NCBI GenBank assembly: GCA_938004025.1
Contig: CALKXC010000256.1
Coordinates: 1 to 10,922, forward strand
Length of the DNA: 10,922 nt
From: an uncultured Leucothrix sp.
Lineage (GTDB): Bacteria > Pseudomonadota > Gammaproteobacteria > Thiotrichales > Thiotrichaceae
Direction: 5' to 3'
In this document: in pieces, positions 1 through 6,448 of the stretch
Layout of the letters: every line of letters begins with the position of its first letter
Position numbering within the stretch: position 1 is the first letter of the stretch
Translations under genes and position numbers: made by a program
The notes under the pieces: model-generated
Database searches by the model: none
Seen by the model: the letters and a program-made list of their open reading frames with translations, nothing else
Told to the model about the DNA's origin: nothing

Positions 1-639
1 AAAGTGTCTAGAATTTATAATCTGGTCTCTTTTGAAGAGGTGCAAGAGGCAGGCGCAGCCGCTCATCAACATAATAAACCTTACCTTGTCGCACTCGGTC
101 GTTTGTCCGAGGTGAAGCGACTAGATATTTTAATTGAAGCCTATTCAAAGTCCTCCCTACAAAGCGAATGCGACTTGTTAATTGTGGGCGAGGGTGAGGA
201 ACGAGCTTCTTTAGAGGCGCAAATTAAAACTCTGGGACTAGAAGAGAAAGTGACCTTAACAGGGTCGCAAGCGAATCCTTTTACCTATTTGAAAGGCGCG
301 GAGTTTTTGGTGTTGTCTAGCCGTACTGAAGCATTCCCGATGGTACTGATAGAATCACTGGTTCTATCATGCCCTGTGGTTGCGACGGATTGCCCAACAG
401 GTCCTCGCGAGATTGTTATCGAAAATGAAAACGGTCTGCTGGTCGAAAATCAAAATGCTGATGCTTTATCTGCCGCTATGGATAGGCTGTACAGCGATAA
501 ACAACTATTAGCCCATTGTCGGGATAATGCTTTAAACTCTGTGCAACACCTTGCAGCTGATAAAGTTGTCAAAGAGTGGTTGGCTGTTGATACCCAAAAT
601 AAACCATCATCTTCCGAAGGTTTACTGCAAGAAAGCTAG
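1..639 (+). CDS. Glycosyltransferase family 4 (GT-B fold), C-terminal part, 5' truncated by window edge
   Basis: This is the nucleotide-sugar-binding C-terminal half of a retaining GT4 glycosyltransferase, a family that moves a sugar from an activated donor to a growing glycan, often LPS or capsule, at the cytoplasmic face of the inner membrane. The frame is open to the first base, so the GTG at position 4 is internal and the true start lies off the left edge. Seen in the sequence: a GRLSEVKRLDILIEA segment that opens the second Rossmann domain, LLIVGEGEE, the E-x7-E motif EAFPMVLIE that holds the donor sugar, then PVVATDCPTGPREIV and NGLLVE. The order and spacing are those of an intact GT4 C-terminal domain. 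The last 20 or so residues are polar and probably disordered. Donor and acceptor cannot be told from this part. The family call is firm; a role in surface polysaccharide is inference. Confidence 0.93.
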   Translation, partial: KVSRIYNLVSFEEVQEAGAAAHQHNKPYLVALGRLSEVKRLDILIEAYSKSSLQSECDLLIVGEGEERASLEAQIKTLGLEEKVTLTGSQANPFTYLKGAEFLVLSSRTEAFPMVLIESLVLSCPVVATDCPTGPREIVIENENGLLVENQNADALSAAMDRLYSDKQLLAHCRDNALNSVQHLAADKVVKEWLAVDTQNKPSSSEGLLQES

Positions 640-660
640 TCTTGACGCAATGCTTTCTTG
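628..660 (+). repeat. 9-bp perfect inverted repeat at the end of the glycosyltransferase gene
   Basis: CAAGAAAGC (628-636) is repeated in inverse as GCTTTCTTG (652-660) around a 15-base loop. The left arm lies in the last codons, just before the TAG stop (637-639). No run of T follows, so a strong intrinsic terminator is unlikely. It may be a weak terminator, an mRNA 3'-end stabiliser or chance. The loop contains the TTGACG box of the proposed downstream promoter. Confidence 0.4.
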
Positions 661-670
661 TGATCACAAT
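642..670 (+). promoter_or_regulatory. Candidate sigma-70 promoter for the glutamine amidotransferase gene
   Basis: TTGACG (642-647; 5 of 6 consensus bases) is followed after exactly 17 bases by CACAAT (665-670; 4 of 6). Transcription would begin near 677 and leave a leader of about 58 bases before the ATG at 735. It sits in the 86-base gap after the glycosyltransferase, which suggests the amidotransferase can be transcribed on its own. The call rests on consensus match only. Confidence 0.45.
658..669. promoter_or_regulatory. Perfect 12-base palindrome TTGTGATCACAA, possible operator
   Basis: The 12 bases read identically on both strands and overlap the proposed -10 box, so a protein bound here would block the promoter. 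The GT-N4-AC core loosely resembles GntR-family operators. The TGTGA/TCACA halves resemble CRP half-sites, but without the six-base spacer that CRP needs. Which regulator, if any, binds is unknown. Confidence 0.35.
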
Positions 671-734
671 TGCTAGCCTACATGGGCGCATGTCTTATCG
701 ACGTGTGCGGTATTGTTCTCATTGAGTGAAGCAA

Positions 735-1457
735 ATGAAAATCGGCATTCTAGAAACAGGTCTACCTCCTAAAGAACTGGGCGACGTTTACGGCAAATAC
801 GGCGAGATGTTTGTTAATTTTGTTGGTGATGAAGACAAGACGTTTAGTTTTGAAATATTTACGGTAGTAGAAGATCAGTTTCCCGAGTCGATCGATCTGT
901 GTGATGGGTATCTAATTACCGGTTCAAAGTTTAGCGCCTACGAAGATCTCCCTTGGATTCATCGCTTGAAAGCACTGATCCAAGAAATTCACAAAGCAGA
1001 ATTGCCGATGATTGGTGTATGTTTTGGCCATCAGGTGATTGCCGAGGCTTTAGGTGGTAAGGTAGAAAAGTTTGATGGTGGTTGGGGTGTGGGTATTCAC
1101 CAATACACCATTGATCAGCCTCAGCCTGATGTCATTCCAGATTCACAGAAAACACTCAGCATCAATGCCTTCCACCAAGATCAAATTAGCGTACTTCCCG
1201 AGGGGGCCAAACCCTTTGCTAGCTCACCGTTTTGTGAATACGCAGGGGTGGTCTATGGGGATAAGATTCTGACTGTTCAGGCACACCCTGAATTCTCGAT
1301 CCCTTTTACCGATGCCCTCATATCCTCAGATAGAGCAGATATGGTGCCGACAGATACTAGGCAAAAAGCGTTAGATAAACTGAAAGAGCCAGAAGCTACT
1401 TTAGACACGGATGTGCTTATCCAAATGATGCAAAAGTTCTTTAGAAAGTTTGCTTAA
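735..1457 (+). CDS. Class I glutamine amidotransferase domain protein (GMP-synthase-like, stand-alone)
   Basis: A 240-residue single-domain class I (triad) glutamine amidotransferase. Such domains release ammonia from glutamine for a partner synthase, or act as hydrolases on gamma-glutamyl compounds. The nucleophile elbow GVCFGHQ places the catalytic Cys at residue 96, and AHPEF supplies His184 and Glu186, so the triad is complete. The N-terminal IGILETG and the DGYLITGS stretch are typical of the stand-alone GMP-synthase-like subgroup (YfeJ-like). There is no ATP-pyrophosphatase domain, so this is not GuaA. I chose ATG at 735 because GAG at 724-726 sits 8 bases upstream; a GTG at 726 is in frame but has no ribosome site. 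The gene follows a glycosyltransferase by 86 bases and converges on the sulfatase gene. No partner synthase is visible, so substrate and pathway are unknown. Confidence 0.9.
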   Translation: MKIGILETGLPPKELGDVYGKYGEMFVNFVGDEDKTFSFEIFTVVEDQFPESIDLCDGYLITGSKFSAYEDLPWIHRLKALIQEIHKAELPMIGVCFGHQVIAEALGGKVEKFDGGWGVGIHQYTIDQPQPDVIPDSQKTLSINAFHQDQISVLPEGAKPFASSPFCEYAGVVYGDKILTVQAHPEFSIPFTDALISSDRADMVPTDTRQKALDKLKEPEATLDTDVLIQMMQKFFRKFA

Positions 1458-1466
1458 GCTGGAGTA

Positions 1467-3158
1467 TTAAGAGCCGGAAGTGTGGTTTTGACTGACTTTG
1501 CCACGAAACTTGGCGGTCAGTTCCTCATCAGCCTCTTCACCATCAAACATCCCTAACACTATTCCTCGGCGACGTGATTTACCGCGCATATTTCTCAAGT
1601 CGTTTTCTGACTTGGTCGTGCGTTGATTCACTCGTCTCCACCACTTACTTAATGCCATAAACATTCGTGACATCACTTCGACGTGTTCAGGGTCTTGGCT
1701 CGCGCCTAAGTCAGTGAGTTCGTTTGGATCAGTCTCTCGATCAAACAGCATCGGACGGAAACTGCCTTCAGCAAAAATATATTTCCAACGCTTGTCGGTG
1801 ACCATGTAAAGCTGTGCATCGCGTGGATTGAGACCTAATTTAATGGCAGCCGGTGTGACCGAGTAATCGTATTCACTGAATGCATAGTCGCGAATAGGGG
1901 TATCAATCTGGCCGTGAATTAAAGACAGCAACGAGCGCCCTTCGATTATATGATCTGCATTATCTTTCAAAGTACCGCCAGCCGTTTCATAGAACGTGGC
2001 CGCAAGGTCGATCGATTCAATGAGCTCATCACACACCTTGCCACGTGTCGCATCGGCTGCGGATGAGGGGTCATAAATTATCATCGGTACTTTCACTGAG
2101 GGTTCGTGAAACAAATCTTTTTCACCCAGCCAATGATCACCCATGTAGTCGCCATGATCCGCTGTAATCACAATCATGGTGTCATCCATTCGGCCGGTTT
2201 CTTCTAGATGAGCGAACAAACGACCTAATTGATCATCACATTGTTTGATCAGTCCCATGTAAGCAGGGATAACCGTTTCTAATACTTCATCACGCTTAAA
2301 TGCCTGTCCCACAACATTTTTCATGAACTGTTCATAGACGGGGTGAGTGTCTATCTTTTCACTGTCATGTCGATTAACGGGAACGATGTCGTCCTTACTG
2401 TACATGCTGTGATACGGCTCAGGCACGATGTATGGCCAGTGGGGTTTAATGTAAGACAGGTGGCACATCCAAGGCTTGCTGTCGTCGCTGTCCATTTTAT
2501 TAATGAAGTCAATGCATCGGCTGGTCATATAGGGTGTTTCTGAATCTTCTTCTTTGATGTTGGCAGGCTTGTTGGCATGCATCATCATCCAGCCCGAGGC
2601 TATTTCACCTTTATCGTCAACACCGGAGTTGGCGTAATCAAGCCATGGGTTCTCGCTGTCATATCCTTGCTCGATGAGGTAGGCGTTGTAAGAAGATTTT
2701 TGCACATCGTAAAAACCGTCAGGACCCTCAGGCCAAAGACCATCATCTCGATCAAATGCGTCAAAACCACACTCAGAAACTCTGGCTCCAATAACGCTTT
2801 CGGCAGGAATGCCTAAACGATTCATACCTTCAACGTCAGCTCTCATGTGGGTTTTACCAATGAGGTAGGAGTCCATGCCCATTTTTCGAAGGTGGTCACC
2901 CATGGTCATTTCCCCAACTTTCAGCGGGTAGCCATTCCAAAGCGCACCATGGCTAGAAGCGTATCGACCAGTGTAATAACTCATTCTAGATGAGCCACAA
3001 ACAGGTGATTGCACGTAGCAATTGGTAAAGCGTACCCCTTGAGAGGCCAGCTTATCTATATTTGGCGTTTGCAGGTGAGGGTGTCCATAACAGCTTAAGT
3101 AATCGAATCTCAACTGATCAAACATAATAAACAAGACGTTCTTAGCGCTACGTGTCAT
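1467..3158 (-). CDS. Sulfatase / phosphonate monoester hydrolase family enzyme (alkaline phosphatase superfamily)
   Basis: A 563-residue hydrolase of the formylglycine sulfatase group. It should cleave sulfate esters or phosphonate/phosphate mono- or diesters, using a metal ion and a Cys-derived formylglycine. Visible features: metal ligand Asp14 in FDQLR, the core C54-G-S-S-R58 followed by TGR, GKTH (101-104), HLSYIKPHWPY with His240, and the second metal site TADHGD (Asp334, His335) followed by Lys347. DQ rather than DD at the N-terminal site, and the KPHWPY...PYH segment, resemble phosphonate monoester hydrolases more than classical arylsulfatases. The third core position is Ser, where Pro or Ala is usual. 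There is no signal peptide, so the enzyme is predicted cytosolic. No formylglycine-generating enzyme is encoded here, so maturation must come from elsewhere. GAG lies 8 bases before the ATG. The gene has its own promoter and is separated from acuI by a terminator. The substrate cannot be assigned. Confidence 0.9.
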   Translation of the reverse strand: MTRSAKNVLFIMFDQLRFDYLSCYGHPHLQTPNIDKLASQGVRFTNCYVQSPVCGSSRMSYYTGRYASSHGALWNGYPLKVGEMTMGDHLRKMGMDSYLIGKTHMRADVEGMNRLGIPAESVIGARVSECGFDAFDRDDGLWPEGPDGFYDVQKSSYNAYLIEQGYDSENPWLDYANSGVDDKGEIASGWMMMHANKPANIKEEDSETPYMTSRCIDFINKMDSDDSKPWMCHLSYIKPHWPYIVPEPYHSMYSKDDIVPVNRHDSEKIDTHPVYEQFMKNVVGQAFKRDEVLETVIPAYMGLIKQCDDQLGRLFAHLEETGRMDDTMIVITADHGDYMGDHWLGEKDLFHEPSVKVPMIIYDPSSAADATRGKVCDELIESIDLAATFYETAGGTLKDNADHIIEGRSLLSLIHGQIDTPIRDYAFSEYDYSVTPAAIKLGLNPRDAQLYMVTDKRWKYIFAEGSFRPMLFDRETDPNELTDLGASQDPEHVEVMSRMFMALSKWWRRVNQRTTKSENDLRNMRGKSRRRGIVLGMFDGEEADEELTAKFRGKVSQNHTSGS

Positions 3159-3185
3159 GGCCTAGACTCTTTAATTGATGGCTGT

Positions 3186-3214
3186 ATAGTAAAATAATTT
3201 ATATGCTATGGCAA
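3186..3214 (-). promoter_or_regulatory. Sigma-70-like promoter for the sulfatase gene
   Basis: Read on the minus strand, TTGCCA (3214-3209; 5 of 6 consensus) is followed after 17 bases by TACTAT (3191-3186; 4 of 6). The spacer is AT-rich. Predicted transcription start is near 3179, about 20 bases before the ATG. It lies downstream of the acuI terminator, which fits independent transcription of the sulfatase gene. Confidence 0.6.
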
Positions 3215-3267
3215 ATACCTGTGTTTTCTGTATCAGTATATGAATAAATAGTATCACCCAAAACGAG

Positions 3268-3292
3268 AAAGCCCATCACTAGGATGGGCTTT
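3268..3292 (-). terminator. Intrinsic terminator of acuI
   Basis: A perfect 10-bp stem (AAAGCCCATC 3268-3277 with GATGGGCTTT 3283-3292) encloses a 5-base loop. On the minus strand the stem ends in CTTT and is followed by CTCGTTTT, an imperfect U-rich tail. It begins 22 bases after the acuI stop codon and separates acuI from the sulfatase promoter. Confidence 0.85.
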
Positions 3293-3314
3293 ACAAACTT
3301 AGGTCTAACGAGGT

Positions 3315-4304
3315 CTAGGTGTTTACATCAACAACTACACGACCACGGATTTCGCCTTTTAGTAGCTTACCCGCCGCATCAATTGCGTCAGACAGGGCGA
3401 TTTTCTCAACCACAGCTTTGAAGGTTTCAGGCTTCAAGGTCGCCGCTAATTTATCCCAAGCGATTTGGCGTTTTGCAACAGGCGCGTTCACACTATCAAC
3501 ACCAGCTAACGTGACACCGCGCAAGATGAAAGGCATTACGGTGGCTGGAAGGTCAAAGCCTTGGGCAAGCCCACAGGCGGCCACTGTTCCGCCGTATTTT
3601 GTGGTGGCGCAAGCGTTAGCTAGCGTGTGGCTACCAACGCAGTCGATTACACCTGCCCAACGCTCTTTGCCTAATGGCTTGCCTGGTTCTGAGAGTTCAG
3701 CGCGGTCCATGCAAGACGATGCACCAAGGTCTGTTAGGTAAGCTGACTCTTCAGGACGTCCTGTGGAAGCAACTACGTTGTAACCGTAAGCCGACAAAAT
3801 AGCGACTGAGAAGCTGCCAACACCACCATTAGCTCCAGTGACTAATATCTCACCATCTTCTGGTTTTATGCCATTTGCTTGAAGTGCCATAACGCAAAGC
3901 ATTGCGGTGTATCCCGCTGTGCCAATGGCCATTGCTTGATAGCTATCAAGGCCTTCAGGTTTTGCGATTAGCCAGTCGCCATTGACACGAGCTTTTTGCG
4001 CAAGACCGCCCCAATGTACTTCACCAACGCCCCAGCCATTAAGAATGACTTTGTCGCCTGCTTTCCAGTTGGCGTGGGTGCTTTCAGTGACTGTACCCGC
4101 AAAGTCAATTCCCGGAACCATTGGGTAATGACGAATAACAGGAGCAGCGCCCGTAATGGCTAAACCGTCTTTGTAGTTCAGTGTTGAGTAATCTATCTCA
4201 ACCGTTACATCACCTTCTGGTAGTTGAGACTCATCAATAACTTCTAATGATGATGTGATTTTTTTATCTTCGCTACGGTTAACGAGTAGGGCGTTAAATG
4301 ACAT
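3315..4304 (-). CDS. acuI: Acrylyl-CoA reductase AcuI / YhdH-type NADPH quinone oxidoreductase
   Basis: A 329-residue zinc-free medium-chain dehydrogenase/reductase that reduces acrylyl-CoA to propionyl-CoA with NADPH in the cytosol, a detoxification step also used in DMSP and acrylate breakdown. The length matches the AcuI/YhdH family (about 325). Features in order: NYKDGLAITG (43-52), PGIDFAG (64-70), GWGVGE with HWGGLAQ (90-103), the nucleotide-binding loop GANGGVGS (157-164), STGRPEE (180-186) at the expected NADPH-phosphate contact, and GEIRGRVVVD at the end, typical of this subgroup. A strong ribosome site (GGAGGA, 4313-4308) precedes the ATG. It follows the DNA ligase on the same strand across a 115-base gap and ends in a clear terminator. 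No DMSP lyase or acuH/acuK is next to it, so general acrylyl-CoA detoxification is the safest role. Confidence 0.9.
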   Translation of the reverse strand: MSFNALLVNRSEDKKITSSLEVIDESQLPEGDVTVEIDYSTLNYKDGLAITGAAPVIRHYPMVPGIDFAGTVTESTHANWKAGDKVILNGWGVGEVHWGGLAQKARVNGDWLIAKPEGLDSYQAMAIGTAGYTAMLCVMALQANGIKPEDGEILVTGANGGVGSFSVAILSAYGYNVVASTGRPEESAYLTDLGASSCMDRAELSEPGKPLGKERWAGVIDCVGSHTLANACATTKYGGTVAACGLAQGFDLPATVMPFILRGVTLAGVDSVNAPVAKRQIAWDKLAATLKPETFKAVVEKIALSDAIDAAGKLLKGEIRGRVVVDVNT

Positions 4305-4307
4305 ATA

Positions 4308-4313
4308 TCCTCC
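4308..4313 (-). promoter_or_regulatory. Strong ribosome binding site of acuI
   Basis: GGAGGA on the minus strand ends three bases before the ATG at 4304. It is one of the two best Shine-Dalgarno matches in the window and fixes the acuI start. The rest of the gap up to the ligase stop (4314-4419) shows no clear promoter or terminator, only an AT-rich tract and two short 5-bp inverted repeats. Confidence 0.75.
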
Positions 4314-4419
4314 AGGCGGATTAATCGTGTTCAGTCTGTAATGTTAGCCAAGTATGGCTTGTGTATTGCTAAATTTTTTGGGGTGTCGTGAATAAATACT
4401 TATCTTTGTTGATGTTGGC

Positions 4420-6288
4420 CTAGCCAATTAGATTTAAGTAGTCATCGACTTTAATCACCTCGGTACCTAATGACTCGGCTTTTTCAATTTTCTTTGCCCC
4501 CACCTTTTCGCCGATGACAAGAATATTGGTTTTCTTGTTCACGCTGGTTTGAACGACTGCGCCGAGCTTTCTAGCATTTTCTTGCATTTCGCCACGTGGC
4601 ATTTCCATTGAGCCCGTAAATACAATGTGTTTGCCAGAGATTGGGCTTTCGATGGCCTCTACAGGCTCATCCGACATTAAGTTAAACTCTAACGCCAGCA
4701 TCGCTTCGATAACTGGCCAAGTTGTTTGAAGTGAAAGTGGAATTGATTCTGCAGTAATTTCTCCGAAACCAGGGATATCTATGAGTTGCTCGCTCGTTAA
4801 ATCCTTTAAGTCTGCTAGTGCGTGCACCCTCAATAGTTTACGTGAATCACCCCTGCCTAAGTGGCTAATTCCAAAAGCTGCTAGAAAACGCCAGTCTTCA
4901 ACAACTTCAGTGCGTGAGCGAACTAATTGCTCAACGAGATTGCTTGCCTGTTTGGCTCCGAATCCCATTGCCTCAAAATCCGCGGCGTTTTGCTGATAAA
5001 TCTCAGGTAAACTTTTAATATTGTTTTCAACTAACACTGAAATCGTGCGAGGCCCAAACAGGTCGACATTGCCTAATACACTGAAAAAATGAAGAAGCCG
5101 CGCCTCAATTTTTGCACCGCAATCTGGGTTTTGACAGACTAAGAAATCACGTTCCATTTCAGCAGGCGCTTCACAGGTATGGCAGTGCTCGGGAATGTTA
5201 GCATCGGCACCTTCTTTTACCACTGCCAGTAGCTTTGGGATGACTTCTCCACTTCTGACAATCTCAATTTCTGCCCCAATTCCAACATTGAGATTCCTAA
5301 TGTGCCCCGCGTTATGTCCCGTCACGTTGGAAATGTCGGCACCGGATAAATTGATGGTTTTAACATTAAGCACGGGGGTCATTCTTCCGGTGCGGCCTGT
5401 CTGCCAAGTGATGCCCTCAACGGTTGTGGTAGCCGTTTCTCCTTTGAGTTTTTTTGCAATTTGCCAGTTGTGATGATGATTTGTCGACCCCATGGCTGCA
5501 CGAACTTCAGGGTTAATTACATCAATAACGCTCCCATCCACTGGGTACTCGCATTCGGCTTCAATTTGGGCGCAGAGTATTTCTACGTTTTGACGTAGTG
5601 AGTTGGTATCACAAAGCACGTGGTTTAACTGAGAATAGGGTACAAAGCGGATGACTTTATCCTGCATAGCCTCTATTGCTTCTTTACTTAGATTATCCGC
5701 ACCAATGAGCCCGGTGACGAAGTTTCTGGGGTGTGAGAATTGATCATTTAGGTTTTCATTAAAGTAAGCTTGGCTGATCACAATTTCACCGACGCCGGTA
5801 TTAGCGCCTCCTAAGGTAACCAGTCCGCGTTCAAGATTGCGGCTGATGTCATTGCCAAGCTGGCCGTTGCCTCTTGTCGCTAGTATGTCATCGCTGTAGT
5901 TCGCTGCCATGCCATCTAATTTTGGGGTGATTCTAAACTGTAGTGCGCTTTCATCTATGCCTTCTTTCTCTGCAAACTTGATGACACGGTTAACAAAGGC
6001 ATCCATCTCTTCCTGAGTATAGGCTTTGTCAGTAGAGAGCATGGGATTAAGATGGCGTACTTTCTTTGTGCCTAATGCTTCAATTTCTGGTTCCACAGAG
6101 TTAAGGAATTCGTGCTCTGGGTCTCTTTTTTCTAGTTCTGCACGGTAAACTTGATCATAGGTCGCATCATCAATTAGAGGTTGGCCACTTCGATAGGCGG
6201 CATTGGCTTCCATTAGGAAATTGACCAGTTCTTCTGTAGATAATTCTGCGGCTGGTTTTATGGCCTGACTCACGTGTTTCTCCAACAT
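4420..6288 (-). CDS. Divergent NAD+-dependent DNA ligase (LigA-like, possible second ligase)
   Basis: Seals nicks in duplex DNA using NAD+. The LigA domain order is complete, numbered here from an upstream GTG at 6312: NAD-binding domain Ia (Y40...DDATYD), nucleotidyltransferase motif KLDG with adenylated Lys131, RGNG, Glu176, PRN (195-197), DG (259-260), WQIAKK, the OB fold (WQTGRTGRMTPV, RSGEVIPK), a four-Cys zinc finger (C377, C380, C393, C398), helix-hairpin-helix repeats (440-525) and a C-terminal BRCT domain (558-630). It is shorter than E. coli LigA (about 622 against 671) and differs at residues important there: Arg for His23, Gly for Arg208 and Asp for Lys290. I prefer ATG at 6288; GTG at 6312 adds eight residues and neither has a clear ribosome site. 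A conventional ligA probably exists elsewhere in this genome, which I cannot verify. Family certain; specialised role inferred. Confidence 0.88.
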   Translation of the reverse strand: MLEKHVSQAIKPAAELSTEELVNFLMEANAAYRSGQPLIDDATYDQVYRAELEKRDPEHEFLNSVEPEIEALGTKKVRHLNPMLSTDKAYTQEEMDAFVNRVIKFAEKEGIDESALQFRITPKLDGMAANYSDDILATRGNGQLGNDISRNLERGLVTLGGANTGVGEIVISQAYFNENLNDQFSHPRNFVTGLIGADNLSKEAIEAMQDKVIRFVPYSQLNHVLCDTNSLRQNVEILCAQIEAECEYPVDGSVIDVINPEVRAAMGSTNHHHNWQIAKKLKGETATTTVEGITWQTGRTGRMTPVLNVKTINLSGADISNVTGHNAGHIRNLNVGIGAEIEIVRSGEVIPKLLAVVKEGADANIPEHCHTCEAPAEMERDFLVCQNPDCGAKIEARLLHFFSVLGNVDLFGPRTISVLVENNIKSLPEIYQQNAADFEAMGFGAKQASNLVEQLVRSRTEVVEDWRFLAAFGISHLGRGDSRKLLRVHALADLKDLTSEQLIDIPGFGEITAESIPLSLQTTWPVIEAMLALEFNLMSDEPVEAIESPISGKHIVFTGSMEMPRGEMQENARKLGAVVQTSVNKKTNILVIGEKVGAKKIEKAESLGTEVIKVDDYLNLIG

Positions 6289-6312
6289 TGATGTGTTGCT
6301 ATATTCTAGCAC

Positions 6313-6448
6313 TAATCAACAAATTATCTGCGATTGAGGAGGCTTGTATTGCTTGGTATTTTTGTCTGATAACTATTATTAATTCGAGATTCCCATTCTT
6401 ATCAACTATAGTTATGAAAAATGTTGGACTAGAGACCCGTCCTTAATA
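6313..6448. other. AT-rich divergent intergenic region between ligase and ankyrin genes
   Basis: This 136-base stretch must carry the start signals of both divergent genes, but no promoter stands out. It holds a 10-base palindrome AACTATAGTT (6404-6413) and an inverted pair of 8-base arms, ATAACTAT (6369-6376) and ATAGTTAT (6408-6415). Weak promoter-like hexamers occur on both strands with spacings of 18-19 bases. Confidence 0.35.

Noticed and set aside
1458..1466. Possible bidirectional terminator between the amidotransferase and sulfatase genes
   Set aside because: Only nine bases separate the two stop codons and I see no hairpin there or just inside either gene.
3319..3741. 140-codon plus-strand open frame inside acuI
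   Set aside because: It lies wholly antisense to a well-supported AcuI and its translation resembles no known protein.
4415..4427. TTGGC-CTA-GCCAA inverted repeat over the ligase stop codon
   Set aside because: A 5-bp stem with a 3-base loop and no following T run on the minus strand; too weak to call a terminator.
6414..6446. Ten-codon upstream open frame just before the ankyrin gene, possible leader peptide
   Set aside because: It has no ribosome site, no attenuator-like hairpin and no meaningful residue runs; such a short frame is expected by chance.
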